A stretch of DNA of 5,609 bases, taken from the NCBI GenBank assembly GCA_905373555.1, contig CAJPTP010000082.1, forward strand, positions 1 through 5,609, written 5' to 3'. This DNA comes from an uncultured Francisella sp. (GTDB lineage: Bacteria; Pseudomonadota; Gammaproteobacteria; Burkholderiales; Neisseriaceae). Position 1 is the first letter of the stretch; each line of letters starts with the position of its first letter. Below, piece after piece: positions 1 through 5,439 of the stretch. The position numbers were made by a program, and so were the translations under genes. The notes under the pieces were generated by a model, which did no database searches, was not told the DNA's origin, and saw only the letters and a program-made list of their open reading frames with translations.

Positions 1-375
1 GGTGTAGCTTAAGGCGACGGCCAAAACCAAGAAAATGAAATAAGCGCGCAGCAGCCCGAACGCCCCGCCCAACGCCTTGTCCCACCCCCCAAGCTTGAGC
101 TGCTTGATCAGCTCCTTGATCCACTTGCGCAGGAAGGACAGAGCCAACGCCAAAACGAAGATGGAGGCCGCGCGCGCGGAAAACAGAGACGCCATCTCGC
201 CCAGCGAGAAGAGGCGCGCGAAAGCGTCGGCGAACAAAGCCCCCGCAAACCAGCCCACGACGGCCGCGACCAGCCATCTGGCGAAGGAAAAAATTTCGTT
301 GACCAACCCGACATAGTAGGCGGCCGCGACGCTCAAGACGGTCGCCCCCGCGATGGCGACGTCAACGGAATTCAT
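1..375 (-). CDS. cvpA: CvpA family membrane protein, N-terminal 125 residues (cut by window edge)
   Basis: Seen: an open frame with no stop runs from ATG at 375 off the left edge. The translation begins MNSVDVAIAGATVLSVAAAY and contains about four hydrophobic segments near residues 5-23, 33-50, 66-82 and 108-125. Between the third and fourth lies a basic amphipathic stretch (RKWIKELIKQLK), followed by DKALGGAFGLLRA, which matches the family hallmark of the D-x-x-LG-x-x-FG-x-x-RG type. Known: CvpA is an inner-membrane protein needed for colicin V production in E. coli, and is linked in several bacteria to envelope homeostasis. It is usually encoded just upstream of purF. An AAGG ribosome site lies 8 bases before the ATG. 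The gap to the preceding DedD-like gene is 60 bases with no clear terminator, so co-transcription is likely. Inference: purF follows outside the window. The family call is good; the exact role is not known. Confidence 0.85.
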   Translation of the reverse strand, partial: MNSVDVAIAGATVLSVAAAYYVGLVNEIFSFARWLVAAVVGWFAGALFADAFARLFSLGEMASLFSARAASIFVLALALSFLRKWIKELIKQLKLGGWDKALGGAFGLLRAYFIFLVLAVALSYT

Positions 376-435
376 GGAACGCGCCTTGCCGGCTCAACGG
401 GGCTCCGCCCGGGCGTTTCTTGGAAAAAGTCGTCG

Positions 436-1539
436 TCACTTGTATTTCTTTCCGGCCTCGCCGCGCAGAATCTGCTGCGGGGTGAGCTTGCCGCCCGCCG
501 CTTTCTTCTTTTGATCGCCCTTGCCCTTGCCCTTGCCTTTGCCCTTCGCATCCCGCTTGGCGTACTTCTTGCCCGCCTTGCCTTGCAAGACCTCTCGGGC
601 CGTGAGTTGGCGCCGCTTCTTCGGTTGGGCTTTGGGCCGGGGCTTGGGCGCAGCCGCAGCCGCGCGCTCGGGCTCCGCTTTGGGGGCGGCGGCGGGAATG
701 GTCGATTGGGGGATGGCCACTGTTTTTTCTTCCGCCTCCGAGGTGAGCCGGACTTTTCCGTCGGGGTCGATGACGACTCGGCGCAAAGCTTGGCCGCCCT
801 GCGCGCCCGCGCCGCCCGAAATCAGGGCCCCGCCCGCCGCCGCGGGGGCCGCTAAGACCGCAGGCGCCGCGGGGGCCGAGGGCGCCGAGACGGCTTTGGG
901 CTCGGGGCTCGACGAAGCCGAGGCGGGCGCCGGGCTTTCGTTCGCCATTCCCGCCACAGCTTGGGCGATGGCCCGCTCCTTGGCGGCATCCTCGTCGCCG
1001 GCCCTTTTCTCCGCCTCGGCGGCGCGTCCGGCGCGGGGAGTCGGCTCCGTCGCCTTGGGCGCCGAGGGGGCCGCGCCGACGGATTGGGTCGGCGCGCCGT
1101 CGGCCGCCCGCGCGGGCGCGGGCACGGAAACGCTTGGCGCGCCCGAGGCGGCGGAAGAGGATCTCGCCGAAACGGCGCCGTTCGGCGTCGATCCGGCCGC
1201 AGCCGCCGCAGTCCGTTGCGCCGCGGGGATCGGCTCCGCCGCGGGAGCCGTCCGCTCGGGATTAATCAAACTTTGCCCGGGCGCGGGCTCGGCGGATCCG
1301 GGAGCCATGCCCAAGTTGGGGCCGGAAACGGGCGCCGGGGCCATTCCCCCCGCTGCGCCCGCGCCGACCGGGGCGGAAATGGGCTTGATGTCCTCGGCCA
1401 CGGGCCTGTTGCGCAAGAAAACGAACAGAAAGCCGATGGCGACCATGATGACGGCGACGATCGAATACGTGAGCCACTTCGAGGCGCGCGACTCGTCGCC
1501 GCTCGCGGATCCATTGGGAAAACGGGGAGAGGTCGACAT
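436..1539 (-). CDS. DedD-like single-pass membrane protein lacking a SPOR domain, 367 aa
   Basis: Seen: a short polar N-terminus (MSTSPRFPNGSASG), one membrane helix at about residues 22-42 (WLTYSIVAVIMVAIGFLFVF) followed by RNR, giving an N-in, C-out topology. A very long Ala/Pro/Ser/Glu-rich region of low complexity follows, and then a Lys/Gly-rich C-terminus with two LT-x3-(V/I)L-x-G-x-AGKKY motifs. Start: ATG 1539 has AAAGGA 11 bases upstream; the longer frame from 1602 begins upstream of the predicted -10 box and would add a non-conserved 21-residue tail. Known: the gene between folC and cvpA in proteobacteria usually encodes DedD, an inner-membrane division protein whose C-terminal SPOR domain (about 75 residues) binds denuded peptidoglycan. 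Here no SPOR-like sequence is present, and only 60 bases remain before cvpA. Inference: it is a DedD-position protein with a missing or replaced SPOR domain, probably periplasm-spanning. The gene is real by context, promoter and membrane helix; its function is uncertain. Confidence 0.7.
   Translation of the reverse strand: MSTSPRFPNGSASGDESRASKWLTYSIVAVIMVAIGFLFVFLRNRPVAEDIKPISAPVGAGAAGGMAPAPVSGPNLGMAPGSAEPAPGQSLINPERTAPAAEPIPAAQRTAAAAAGSTPNGAVSARSSSAASGAPSVSVPAPARAADGAPTQSVGAAPSAPKATEPTPRAGRAAEAEKRAGDEDAAKERAIAQAVAGMANESPAPASASSSPEPKAVSAPSAPAAPAVLAAPAAAGGALISGGAGAQGGQALRRVVIDPDGKVRLTSEAEEKTVAIPQSTIPAAAPKAEPERAAAAAPKPRPKAQPKKRRQLTAREVLQGKAGKKYAKRDAKGKGKGKGKGDQKKKAAGGKLTPQQILRGEAGKKYK
439..606 (-). 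repeat. Duplicated 16-residue motif at the C-terminus of the DedD-like protein
   Basis: Two coding copies lie at 559-606 (LTAREVLQGKAGKKYA) and 439-486 (LTPQQILRGEAGKKYK), separated by a 24-residue Lys/Gly/Ala linker. Identical positions are L1, T2, L7, G9, A11, G12, K13, K14 and Y15, with V/I at position 6. The second copy is the very end of the protein. The LTP-x-x-IL-x-G piece resembles the linker that precedes SPOR domains in some DedD-like proteins, but this is from memory and not tested. Confidence 0.7.
517..546. repeat. Five tandem GCCCTT-type hexamers
   Basis: The plus strand reads GCCCTT five times in a row, with one C-to-T change in the fourth copy. On the coding strand this encodes the alternating Lys-Gly tract between the two C-terminal motifs of the DedD-like protein. 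The unit is 6 bases, so gain or loss of copies by slippage would keep the reading frame and only change tract length. Confidence 0.8.
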
Positions 1540-1593
1540 ACCTTCGCATATCCTTTGATCCAAGCCGCAGGGCTTTGAAGGCAAACGGCGGCG

Positions 1594-1599
1594 ATTATA
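1594..1599 (-). promoter_or_regulatory. Putative -10 box of the DedD-like gene
   Basis: A perfect TATAAT on the minus strand in the context GTTG-TATAAT-CGCC. A start point near 1587 would give a leader of about 48 bases to ATG 1539. The -35 region is poor: TTTGCG or GTTTGC at 15-16 bases spacing is the best match. It lies between folC and the DedD-like gene, so the downstream genes could be transcribed independently of folC. Confidence 0.5.
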
Positions 1600-1626
1600 C
1601 AACGAGAAACAAGGCGCAAACGAACT

Positions 1627-1696
1627 CGGCGGAAGATTTCAAGGGCTTAGGCCCAATCCTTTCCGCCGCCCTGGGTTGCCGCAAGACGTCGGCAAC
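1627..1696 (-). other. Two inverted repeats downstream of folC
   Basis: First after the folC stop is a 7-bp stem (1675-1681 with 1690-1696, GTTGCCG/CGGCAAC, loop 8). Next is a composite structure: an outer 8-bp stem, 1627-1634 with 1661-1668 (CGGCGGAA/TTCCGCCG), enclosing a small GGGC-TTAG-GCCC hairpin at 1643-1654. On the minus strand no continuous U-tract follows either, so neither is a typical Rho-independent terminator. They may stabilise the folC 3' end or pause transcription. Confidence 0.45.
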
Positions 1697-1702
1697 GGGG
1701 AA

Positions 1703-3034
1703 TCAATGCGCCCCGGCCCGCATGGCTTCGGCCACGGTGTGGAAAGAGCCGAACACGACGATCCGGTCGTCTTCCTTGGCCTCGCTTTTCGCCGCCCGCC
1801 AAGCTTCGGCGATCGAGTCGTGGCAAACCACCTCTTTTATCCCCGCTTTGGCGAAGGCGGCCAGCAAATTGGCTTTGTCGCGCCCGCGCGGCCCCGCCAA
1901 AGGGGCGATGCGCCACAGGTCGAATTGCCCTTTCAACTCGTTGAGGCACGCGTCGACGTCTTTGTCGGCCAAAATCGAGAACACGGCGACGCTTCGCCGG
2001 GCAAACGGCAACATGCCCATGTTGCTTTTCAGGTTGCGCGCGGCTTGGGGGTTATGGCCCACATCCAACACCGTCACAGGCCTTCCCGGAAGCACCTGAA
2101 AGCGGCCCTTCGCCACGGCCAAGGCCACGCCGCGCTTGACGGAGGACTGGTCGGGGTCGATGCGGGATCGAAGGCACTCGAACACGGTCAGCGCCGTCGC
2201 GGCGTTCTTGATTTGGGCGTCGCCGCGCATCGGCGGCAAGGGCATGGCGTAGCGGGCGCGCTTGGGCAGCGAGGCGACCCGGGGCCGCGGCGCCTCGGGC
2301 TTGTCGGGCCGCGCGTTCGGATCGTAGCCGTTGAACGCGTAATTCCATTGCATGCGCCCGTCGGACGCCGCGGAGAAATCCCGGCCGTAGGCCAAAAGCG
2401 GCGCCCCGATTTCCACAGCGCGTTTTTCAAGGCTGCGCGGAATCGAAACGTCGCCGTAAATCGCCCACTTGTTGGGCCGAAAAATCCCGGCCTTCTCAAA
2501 CGCGATCTTCTCGATCGTGTCGCCCAAGAATTGGGCGTGGTCGATGTCCACGGTCGAAACGACGGCGACGTCGGCGTCGAAGGCGTTCGCCGCGTCGAGC
2601 CTGCCGCCCATCCCCACCTCCAGCACGATGAGCTCGCAGCGCGCTCGCATGAAGGCGTCCATCGCGGCCAAGGCGTTGTACTCAAAATAACTGATGCGCC
2701 GATCCGGCATGTCGGCCCGTTCGACGCGCTCGAAGGACTCGACGATTTTCTCGTCGGACAGCTCCTCGCCGTCGATTCGAATGCGCTCGTTGTAGCGCAG
2801 CAAGTGCGGGCTGGTGAAGCATCCCACCTTCACGCCCGCCTCCTTGGCGATCGATTCGACGCAGGCGCACACCGAGCCTTTGCCGTTGGTGCCGCCCACC
2901 GTGACGATCGGGGCTTGGGGGCGCAGGCCCAAAACGTCGACCGCGTCTTTCATGCGCTCCAGCCCCAATTTCATGGCGCCGCCGGGAACCCCCGCCTCGA
3001 GCTTCGTCAGCCAAGCCCCCAAACTGTCGGACAT
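1703..3034 (-). CDS. folC: Bifunctional dihydrofolate synthase / folylpolyglutamate synthase, 443 aa
   Basis: Adds glutamate to dihydropteroate to give dihydrofolate, then extends reduced folates with further glutamates in the cytoplasm, using ATP. Seen: the ATP-binding loop GGTNGKGS (residues 47-54), TSPHL (74-78), EVGMGGRLDAAN (139-150), DIDH (163-166), and EKAGIFR (180-186) with K181 at the position normally carbamylated. GDAQIKNAATAL (271-282) marks the end of the N-terminal ATPase domain. The C-terminal domain has GRFQVLPGRP (310-319) and LDVGHNPQAA (323-332), where most relatives have A in place of G326. The length is slightly above the usual 420-435 residues, with extra Pro/Arg-rich sequence around residues 238-262. 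Start: of two adjacent ATGs (3037, 3034) the second has AAGGA at the better spacing. It is separated from purM by a terminator, so it probably has its own promoter in 3038-3141, but I see no clear one. Confidence 0.96.
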   Translation of the reverse strand: MSDSLGAWLTKLEAGVPGGAMKLGLERMKDAVDVLGLRPQAPIVTVGGTNGKGSVCACVESIAKEAGVKVGCFTSPHLLRYNERIRIDGEELSDEKIVESFERVERADMPDRRISYFEYNALAAMDAFMRARCELIVLEVGMGGRLDAANAFDADVAVVSTVDIDHAQFLGDTIEKIAFEKAGIFRPNKWAIYGDVSIPRSLEKRAVEIGAPLLAYGRDFSAASDGRMQWNYAFNGYDPNARPDKPEAPRPRVASLPKRARYAMPLPPMRGDAQIKNAATALTVFECLRSRIDPDQSSVKRGVALAVAKGRFQVLPGRPVTVLDVGHNPQAARNLKSNMGMLPFARRSVAVFSILADKDVDACLNELKGQFDLWRIAPLAGPRGRDKANLLAAFAKAGIKEVVCHDSIAEAWRAAKSEAKEDDRIVVFGSFHTVAEAMRAGAH

Positions 3035-3039
3035 CATTT

Positions 3040-3044
3040 TCCTT
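3040..3044 (-). promoter_or_regulatory. Ribosome binding site deciding the folC start
   Basis: The minus strand reads GGAAGGAAAATGATG. AAGGA lies 5 bases before the second ATG (3034) but only 2 before the first (3037), which favours the second. A TTG at 3055 in the same frame has no such site. Confidence 0.6.
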
Positions 3045-3141
3045 CCCACGGCCAAGGCGCGCCCGGCCGATCAAGAGCCCAACGCCTCGGCTCAAGCCCC
3101 AAGAATCAAGCCCGATCCGACGGCAAAATCCCGCAGCCCCC

Positions 3142-3165
3142 AAAAAAAACGCGGCCGCAGGCCGC
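3142..3165 (-). terminator. Rho-independent terminator of purM
   Basis: Read on the minus strand, a 6-bp all-G/C stem (GCGGCC, loop TGC, GGCCGC) is followed by one G and then eight T. It lies 58 bases after the purM stop and ends purM transcription before folC. It works in one direction only: the plus strand has no T-run on the other side. Confidence 0.8.
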
Positions 3166-3196
3166 CTTTGCCCGCCTTCGCAAAAGGCGGGCAAAG
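3166..3196 (-). other. 13-bp hairpin just upstream of the purM terminator
   Basis: A perfect 13-bp inverted repeat (CTTTGCCCGCCTT at 3166-3178 with its complement at 3184-3196, loop of 5) directly abuts the terminator stem. It has no T-tract of its own. It may protect the purM 3' end from exonucleases or act with the terminator as a tandem structure. Confidence 0.75.
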
Positions 3197-3222
3197 CGAA
3201 GCAAACGGAAAAAAGCCGCGGG

Positions 3223-4350
3223 CTAAAAGGTCGCGAAGCCCTTGGCCAAATCGCGCCAATCCGAGTCGGTTTCGATCGAGTCGGCGTCGGGGACGATCGC
3301 GACGCGCCGGTCGTCGGTCATTTTTTCAATCCTGCCGATCAAAACGGGGCGCTCCCCCATGGCTTTCAGAGCCGCGCTCGCGGCCGCCGCCTCTTGAGGC
3401 GTCGCGATGAACACGTAGCCCACGCCGCAGTTGAAGGAGCGCGCCATTTCGCTCTCGGCGACGCCGCCTTGCTCGCGCAGCCACTGGAAAATCTTGGGAA
3501 CTTTCCATCCGTCTTGGCGCAGCGTCGCGCGCAGCCCGTCGGGCACCGAGCGCGGGATGTTTTCCAACAGCCCGCCGCCCGTGATGTGGGCCATGCCCTT
3601 GACGTCGGCGGCGGCCAAGGCGGCCAAGGCGGCCTTGGGGTAAAGCCGCGTGGGCTCAAGCAAGACCTCTTTGAGCGACTTGCCTTCGTCGAACGGGGCG
3701 TCGAGGTCGGGCGCGGCTTGCGCCAAAATCTTGCGCGCCAACGAGTAGCCGTTGGAGTGCAGGCCCGAAGACGGCAAGCCGATGATCGCGTCGCCTTCGG
3801 CCACGCGCCTGCCGTCGACGATCTCGTCTTTTTCGGCCACGCCCACGGCGAACCCCGCCAAGTCGTACTCCCCTTCGGGGTACATGCCCGGCATTTCCGC
3901 GGTCTCGCCGCCGATCAAGGCGCATCCGGAAAGCTCGCAGCCCTTCGCCACGCCCTTGACCACTTGCTCGGCCCGGTCGACGTCAAGCTTGCCGCAGGCG
4001 AAGTAGTCCAAGAAGAACAGGGGCTCCGCCCCTTGGACGACGACGTCGTTGACGCTCATCGCCACCAAATCGATCCCGACCGTGTCGTGCTTGTCGAACG
4101 CGAACGCCAGCTTGAGCTTGGTGCCCACCCCGTCGGTTCCGGACACCAAAACGGGGCGTTTGTATTTGGAGGCGATCTCCACGACGGCCCCGAAGCCGCC
4201 GATGTCGCTAAGAACCTCCGGGCGCATCGTTTTTTTCGCCCACGGCTTGATGCGCTCGACCAAACGCTCGCCCGCGTCGATGTCCACGCCCGCCGAACGA
4301 TATGTCATGCCTTCGGGTTGCCCGCCCCGACGGTCTTGGGTTGATTTCAT
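3223..4350 (-). CDS. purM: Phosphoribosylformylglycinamidine cyclo-ligase (AIR synthase), 375 aa
   Basis: Catalyses the ATP-dependent closure of FGAM to aminoimidazole ribotide, the fifth step of purine synthesis, in the cytoplasm. Seen: YRSAGVDIDAG (17-27), the glycine-rich GGFG (51-54), GTDGVGTK (71-78), VAMSVNDVVVQGAEPLFFLD (96-115), GGETAEMPGMY (147-157), SSGLHSNGYSL (194-204), AHITGGGLLENIPR (254-267) and FNCGVG (306-311), where relatives usually read FNMG. All key blocks are present and in order, so the gene is intact. Start: ATG 4350 has GGAG five bases upstream. An internal ATG at 4308 would match the usual N-terminus (MTYRSAGV) and give 361 residues, but its GAAGG lies only one base away. 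The E. coli enzyme has about 345 residues. It is transcribed divergently from the lipoprotein gene and closed by its own terminator. Confidence 0.96.
   Translation of the reverse strand: MKSTQDRRGGQPEGMTYRSAGVDIDAGERLVERIKPWAKKTMRPEVLSDIGGFGAVVEIASKYKRPVLVSGTDGVGTKLKLAFAFDKHDTVGIDLVAMSVNDVVVQGAEPLFFLDYFACGKLDVDRAEQVVKGVAKGCELSGCALIGGETAEMPGMYPEGEYDLAGFAVGVAEKDEIVDGRRVAEGDAIIGLPSSGLHSNGYSLARKILAQAAPDLDAPFDEGKSLKEVLLEPTRLYPKAALAALAAADVKGMAHITGGGLLENIPRSVPDGLRATLRQDGWKVPKIFQWLREQGGVAESEMARSFNCGVGYVFIATPQEAAAASAALKAMGERPVLIGRIEKMTDDRRVAIVPDADSIETDSDWRDLAKGFATF
3611..3634. repeat. 9-bp tandem repeat inside purM
   Basis: GCGGCCAAG occurs twice in tandem, followed by a partial third copy GCGGCC. 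It encodes an Ala/Leu-rich helix (KAALAALAAADVKG) of PurM. As a multiple of three it is neutral to the reading frame, and is probably just a codon-biased alanine tract. Confidence 0.6.
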
Positions 4351-4404
4351 GCTTGCTCCGTTGCTGTGCGCAGCCGCGCCGAGGCGCCGCCCCGGCGATG
4401 AAAG

Positions 4405-4426
4405 GCGCGGCGGCCTTCCGCCGCGC
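4405..4426 (-). promoter_or_regulatory. Hairpin at the predicted 5' end of the purM leader
   Basis: A 9-bp perfect stem (GCGCGGCGG at 4405-4413 with 4418-4426) with a 4-base loop, read AAGG on the purM strand. If transcription begins about 7 bases after the -10 box, the message would start at or next to this stem. A hairpin at the extreme 5' end typically protects a transcript from RppH/RNase E. No U-tract follows, so it is not an attenuator by itself. Confidence 0.5.
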
Positions 4427-4432
4427 GCCGCG

Positions 4433-4438
4433 ATTATA
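4433..4438 (-). promoter_or_regulatory. Putative -10 box of purM
   Basis: The minus strand reads TATTATAATCGCGG with a perfect TATAAT. The leader would be about 76 bases. No -35 can be recognised: at 17 bases spacing the hexamer is AATCGG, with no match to TTGACA. Because the box is partly palindromic, TATAAT also exists on the plus strand (4435-4440), so weak transcription both ways is possible. The purine-repressor operator known from E. coli is not visible. Confidence 0.45.
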
Positions 4439-4456
4439 ATACAGCCCCCGCGCGCC

Positions 4457-4509
4457 CGATTGGGCCGGATTGGCCCCGGATTGGCCTCGGTTGGCCTTGG
4501 CCGGCCTCG
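4457..4509. repeat. Decaying tandem array of 10-11 base direct repeats
   Basis: Successive units read GATTGGGCCG (4458-4467), GATTGGCCCCG (4468-4478), GATTGGCCTCG (4479-4489), GTTGGCCTTG (4490-4499) and GCCGGCCTCG (4500-4509), with a poorer sixth unit after that (ATGCGCCTTG). The shared core is TTGGCC. The period matches one DNA turn, and the array begins about 20 bases upstream of the purM -10 box, covering the -35 and upstream region. Confidence 0.65.
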
Positions 4510-4610
4510 ATGCGCCTTGAGCCGGCCCGCTTCGCTGCGCGATTTCGTTGCGGCAGGGCAAGACAAGGGCTCGGCGGCGGGTCGATTCGCCGCCGTTTTC
4601 CCATTCAGGG

Positions 4611-4616
4611 TATAAT
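4611..4616 (+). promoter_or_regulatory. Putative -10 box of the lipoprotein gene
   Basis: A perfect TATAAT in the context CAGGG-TATAAT-CGGCGG. Start near 4623 would give a leader of about 76 bases to ATG 4699. The -35 is weak (TTCGCC at 19 bases spacing is the best I find). Confidence 0.5.
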
Positions 4617-4698
4617 CGGCGGTCGGCTCGGCGCGCCGCGCCGCATGCTTGGGCCCCGGCCCGGCATCCCTTCTTTCATGGCTTACTGCGAATTGCAA

Positions 4699-5385
4699 AT
4701 GATCGAATTCAACGTCAACAAATTGGCTTGCGCGGCGGTTTTGGCCGCTGCGGCGGCCGTGTGCCTCTCCGGCTGCGCGCGGGATTACCCCGAGCCCGGA
4801 AAATCCGCGTTCAAGAAAGCCATCGAGGAATACGCGGACAGCCACAAAAGCTGCATCGAGATTTCGCCCGCGGTCGACGCCGACCGCGACGCGGCGGGCC
4901 GCATCGGCGATCGGCAGCTGATCATCGACGTCGCCGACTCCTCGGGCAAGCCGATCAACCAAAACGCGGCGCGGCAGCTGGACTTGCTCGCGCAGCAAGG
5001 CTATTACGCGAAGAAAAACGTCGACGGCTTCGACGGCGCCAAGCGCGCGGTGTACACCTTGAAGCCGACGTCCGAGGATCTTTTCATGCGCGAGTCGGAT
5101 CGGGTTCTGACTTGCCTGGGCGCCCAGAAGGTCGTCAAGATCAATTTCTTCACCCGCCCCGCCCCGCTTGACGGCGTGTGGGTGTCGTACGTCAACTACC
5201 AATCCGTCGTGAAAATCGACAAACTCGGCTCGAAGCTGCTGCGCTTGGATCCCAACGAGAAGGTCTACACCTCGATCTTGGAGGATGAGCAAAACGCCAC
5301 CGTCGCCGTCGCCGCGACCGACAAGGGCTGGAAAGACGCCCGGACGGTCATGGAGAACCTCGAGGAAAACGTTTATTTCCGCTGA
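4699..5385 (+). CDS. Predicted outer-membrane lipoprotein of unknown function, 228 aa
   Basis: Seen: a lipoprotein signal peptide with N-region MIEFNVNK, an Ala-rich hydrophobic core (residues 9-22) and lipobox LSGC, giving acylated C26. Residue +2 is Ala rather than Asp, which in E. coli terms favours the outer membrane. The mature part (about 203 residues) starts with a helix (FKKAIEEYADSHKSC), then RQLDLLAQQGYY near 92-103, then AVYTLKPT (117-124), then RVLTCLGAQKVVKI (135-148), and ends in WKDARTVMENLEENVYF. The only mature cysteines besides C26 are C52 and C139, which could form a disulfide. The order of elements (N-terminal helix with Cys, L-x-x-L-x-x-x-G, Y-x-L, then an L-x-C-x-G strand) recalls a widespread family of small proteobacterial periplasmic proteins of unknown function, but I cannot name it. 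Start: ATG 4678 in the same frame (MAYCELQ) is also possible; neither has a clear ribosome site. Single-gene transcript with its own promoter and terminator. Confidence 0.85.
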   Translation: MIEFNVNKLACAAVLAAAAAVCLSGCARDYPEPGKSAFKKAIEEYADSHKSCIEISPAVDADRDAAGRIGDRQLIIDVADSSGKPINQNAARQLDLLAQQGYYAKKNVDGFDGAKRAVYTLKPTSEDLFMRESDRVLTCLGAQKVVKINFFTRPAPLDGVWVSYVNYQSVVKIDKLGSKLLRLDPNEKVYTSILEDEQNATVAVAATDKGWKDARTVMENLEENVYFR

Positions 5386-5404
5386 TGCGCCGATGTGCGT
5401 CGCG

Positions 5405-5439
5405 AAAAAAAAAGCGGCCGAGCGCGCGGCCGCTTTTTT
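5405..5439. terminator. Bidirectional Rho-independent terminator after the lipoprotein gene
   Basis: A 13-bp perfect stem: A6-GCGGCCG at 5408-5420 pairs with CGGCCGC-T6 at 5427-5439, loop AGCGCG. The plus strand ends in six T and the minus strand in nine, so it can work in both directions. It starts 20 bases after the lipoprotein stop. A minus-strand gene entering from the right could use it, but none is visible within the window. Confidence 0.92.

Larger units (their letters stand above)
4351..4698. other. Divergent intergenic region between purM and the lipoprotein gene
   Basis: 348 bases with no supported gene. Going from purM outward it holds the purM ribosome site (GGAG, 4356-4359), a 9-bp hairpin, an AT-rich box with TATAAT on both strands (4433-4440), the 10-11 base repeat array, and a second TATAAT facing the lipoprotein gene (4611-4616). 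Several frames stay open through it, but only because of the high GC content. Confidence 0.8.

Noticed and set aside
77..316. 79-codon plus-strand frame opposite cvpA
   Set aside because: Antisense to a clear CvpA sequence, with no ribosome site.
521..1558. 345-codon plus-strand open frame opposite the DedD-like gene
   Set aside because: It is the mirror of an Ala/Pro-rich high-GC gene, with Ala/Gly-rich low-complexity translation, no ribosome site and no promoter. The minus-strand frame has membrane helix, promoter and context.
1540..1602. Longer start of the DedD-like gene at 1602
   Set aside because: It would begin upstream of the predicted -10 box, which itself overlaps the coding stretch, and has no ribosome site.
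3208..3224. Possible terminator right at the purM stop (AGCC-CGC-GGCT then six T)
   Set aside because: The stem is only 4 bp and overlaps the stop codon; the stronger terminator at 3142-3165 explains the end.
1676..3226. 516-codon plus-strand open frame opposite folC
   Set aside because: It lies antisense to an unmistakable FolC; the His/Arg/Gly-rich translation is typical of an antisense shadow in high-GC DNA.
3394..4344. 316-codon plus-strand open frame opposite purM
   Set aside because: Antisense shadow of PurM, with no recognisable domain and unusual His/Arg content.
4457..4509. CRISPR-like array
   Set aside because: The repeats are 10-11 bases with no spacers and no cas genes nearby.
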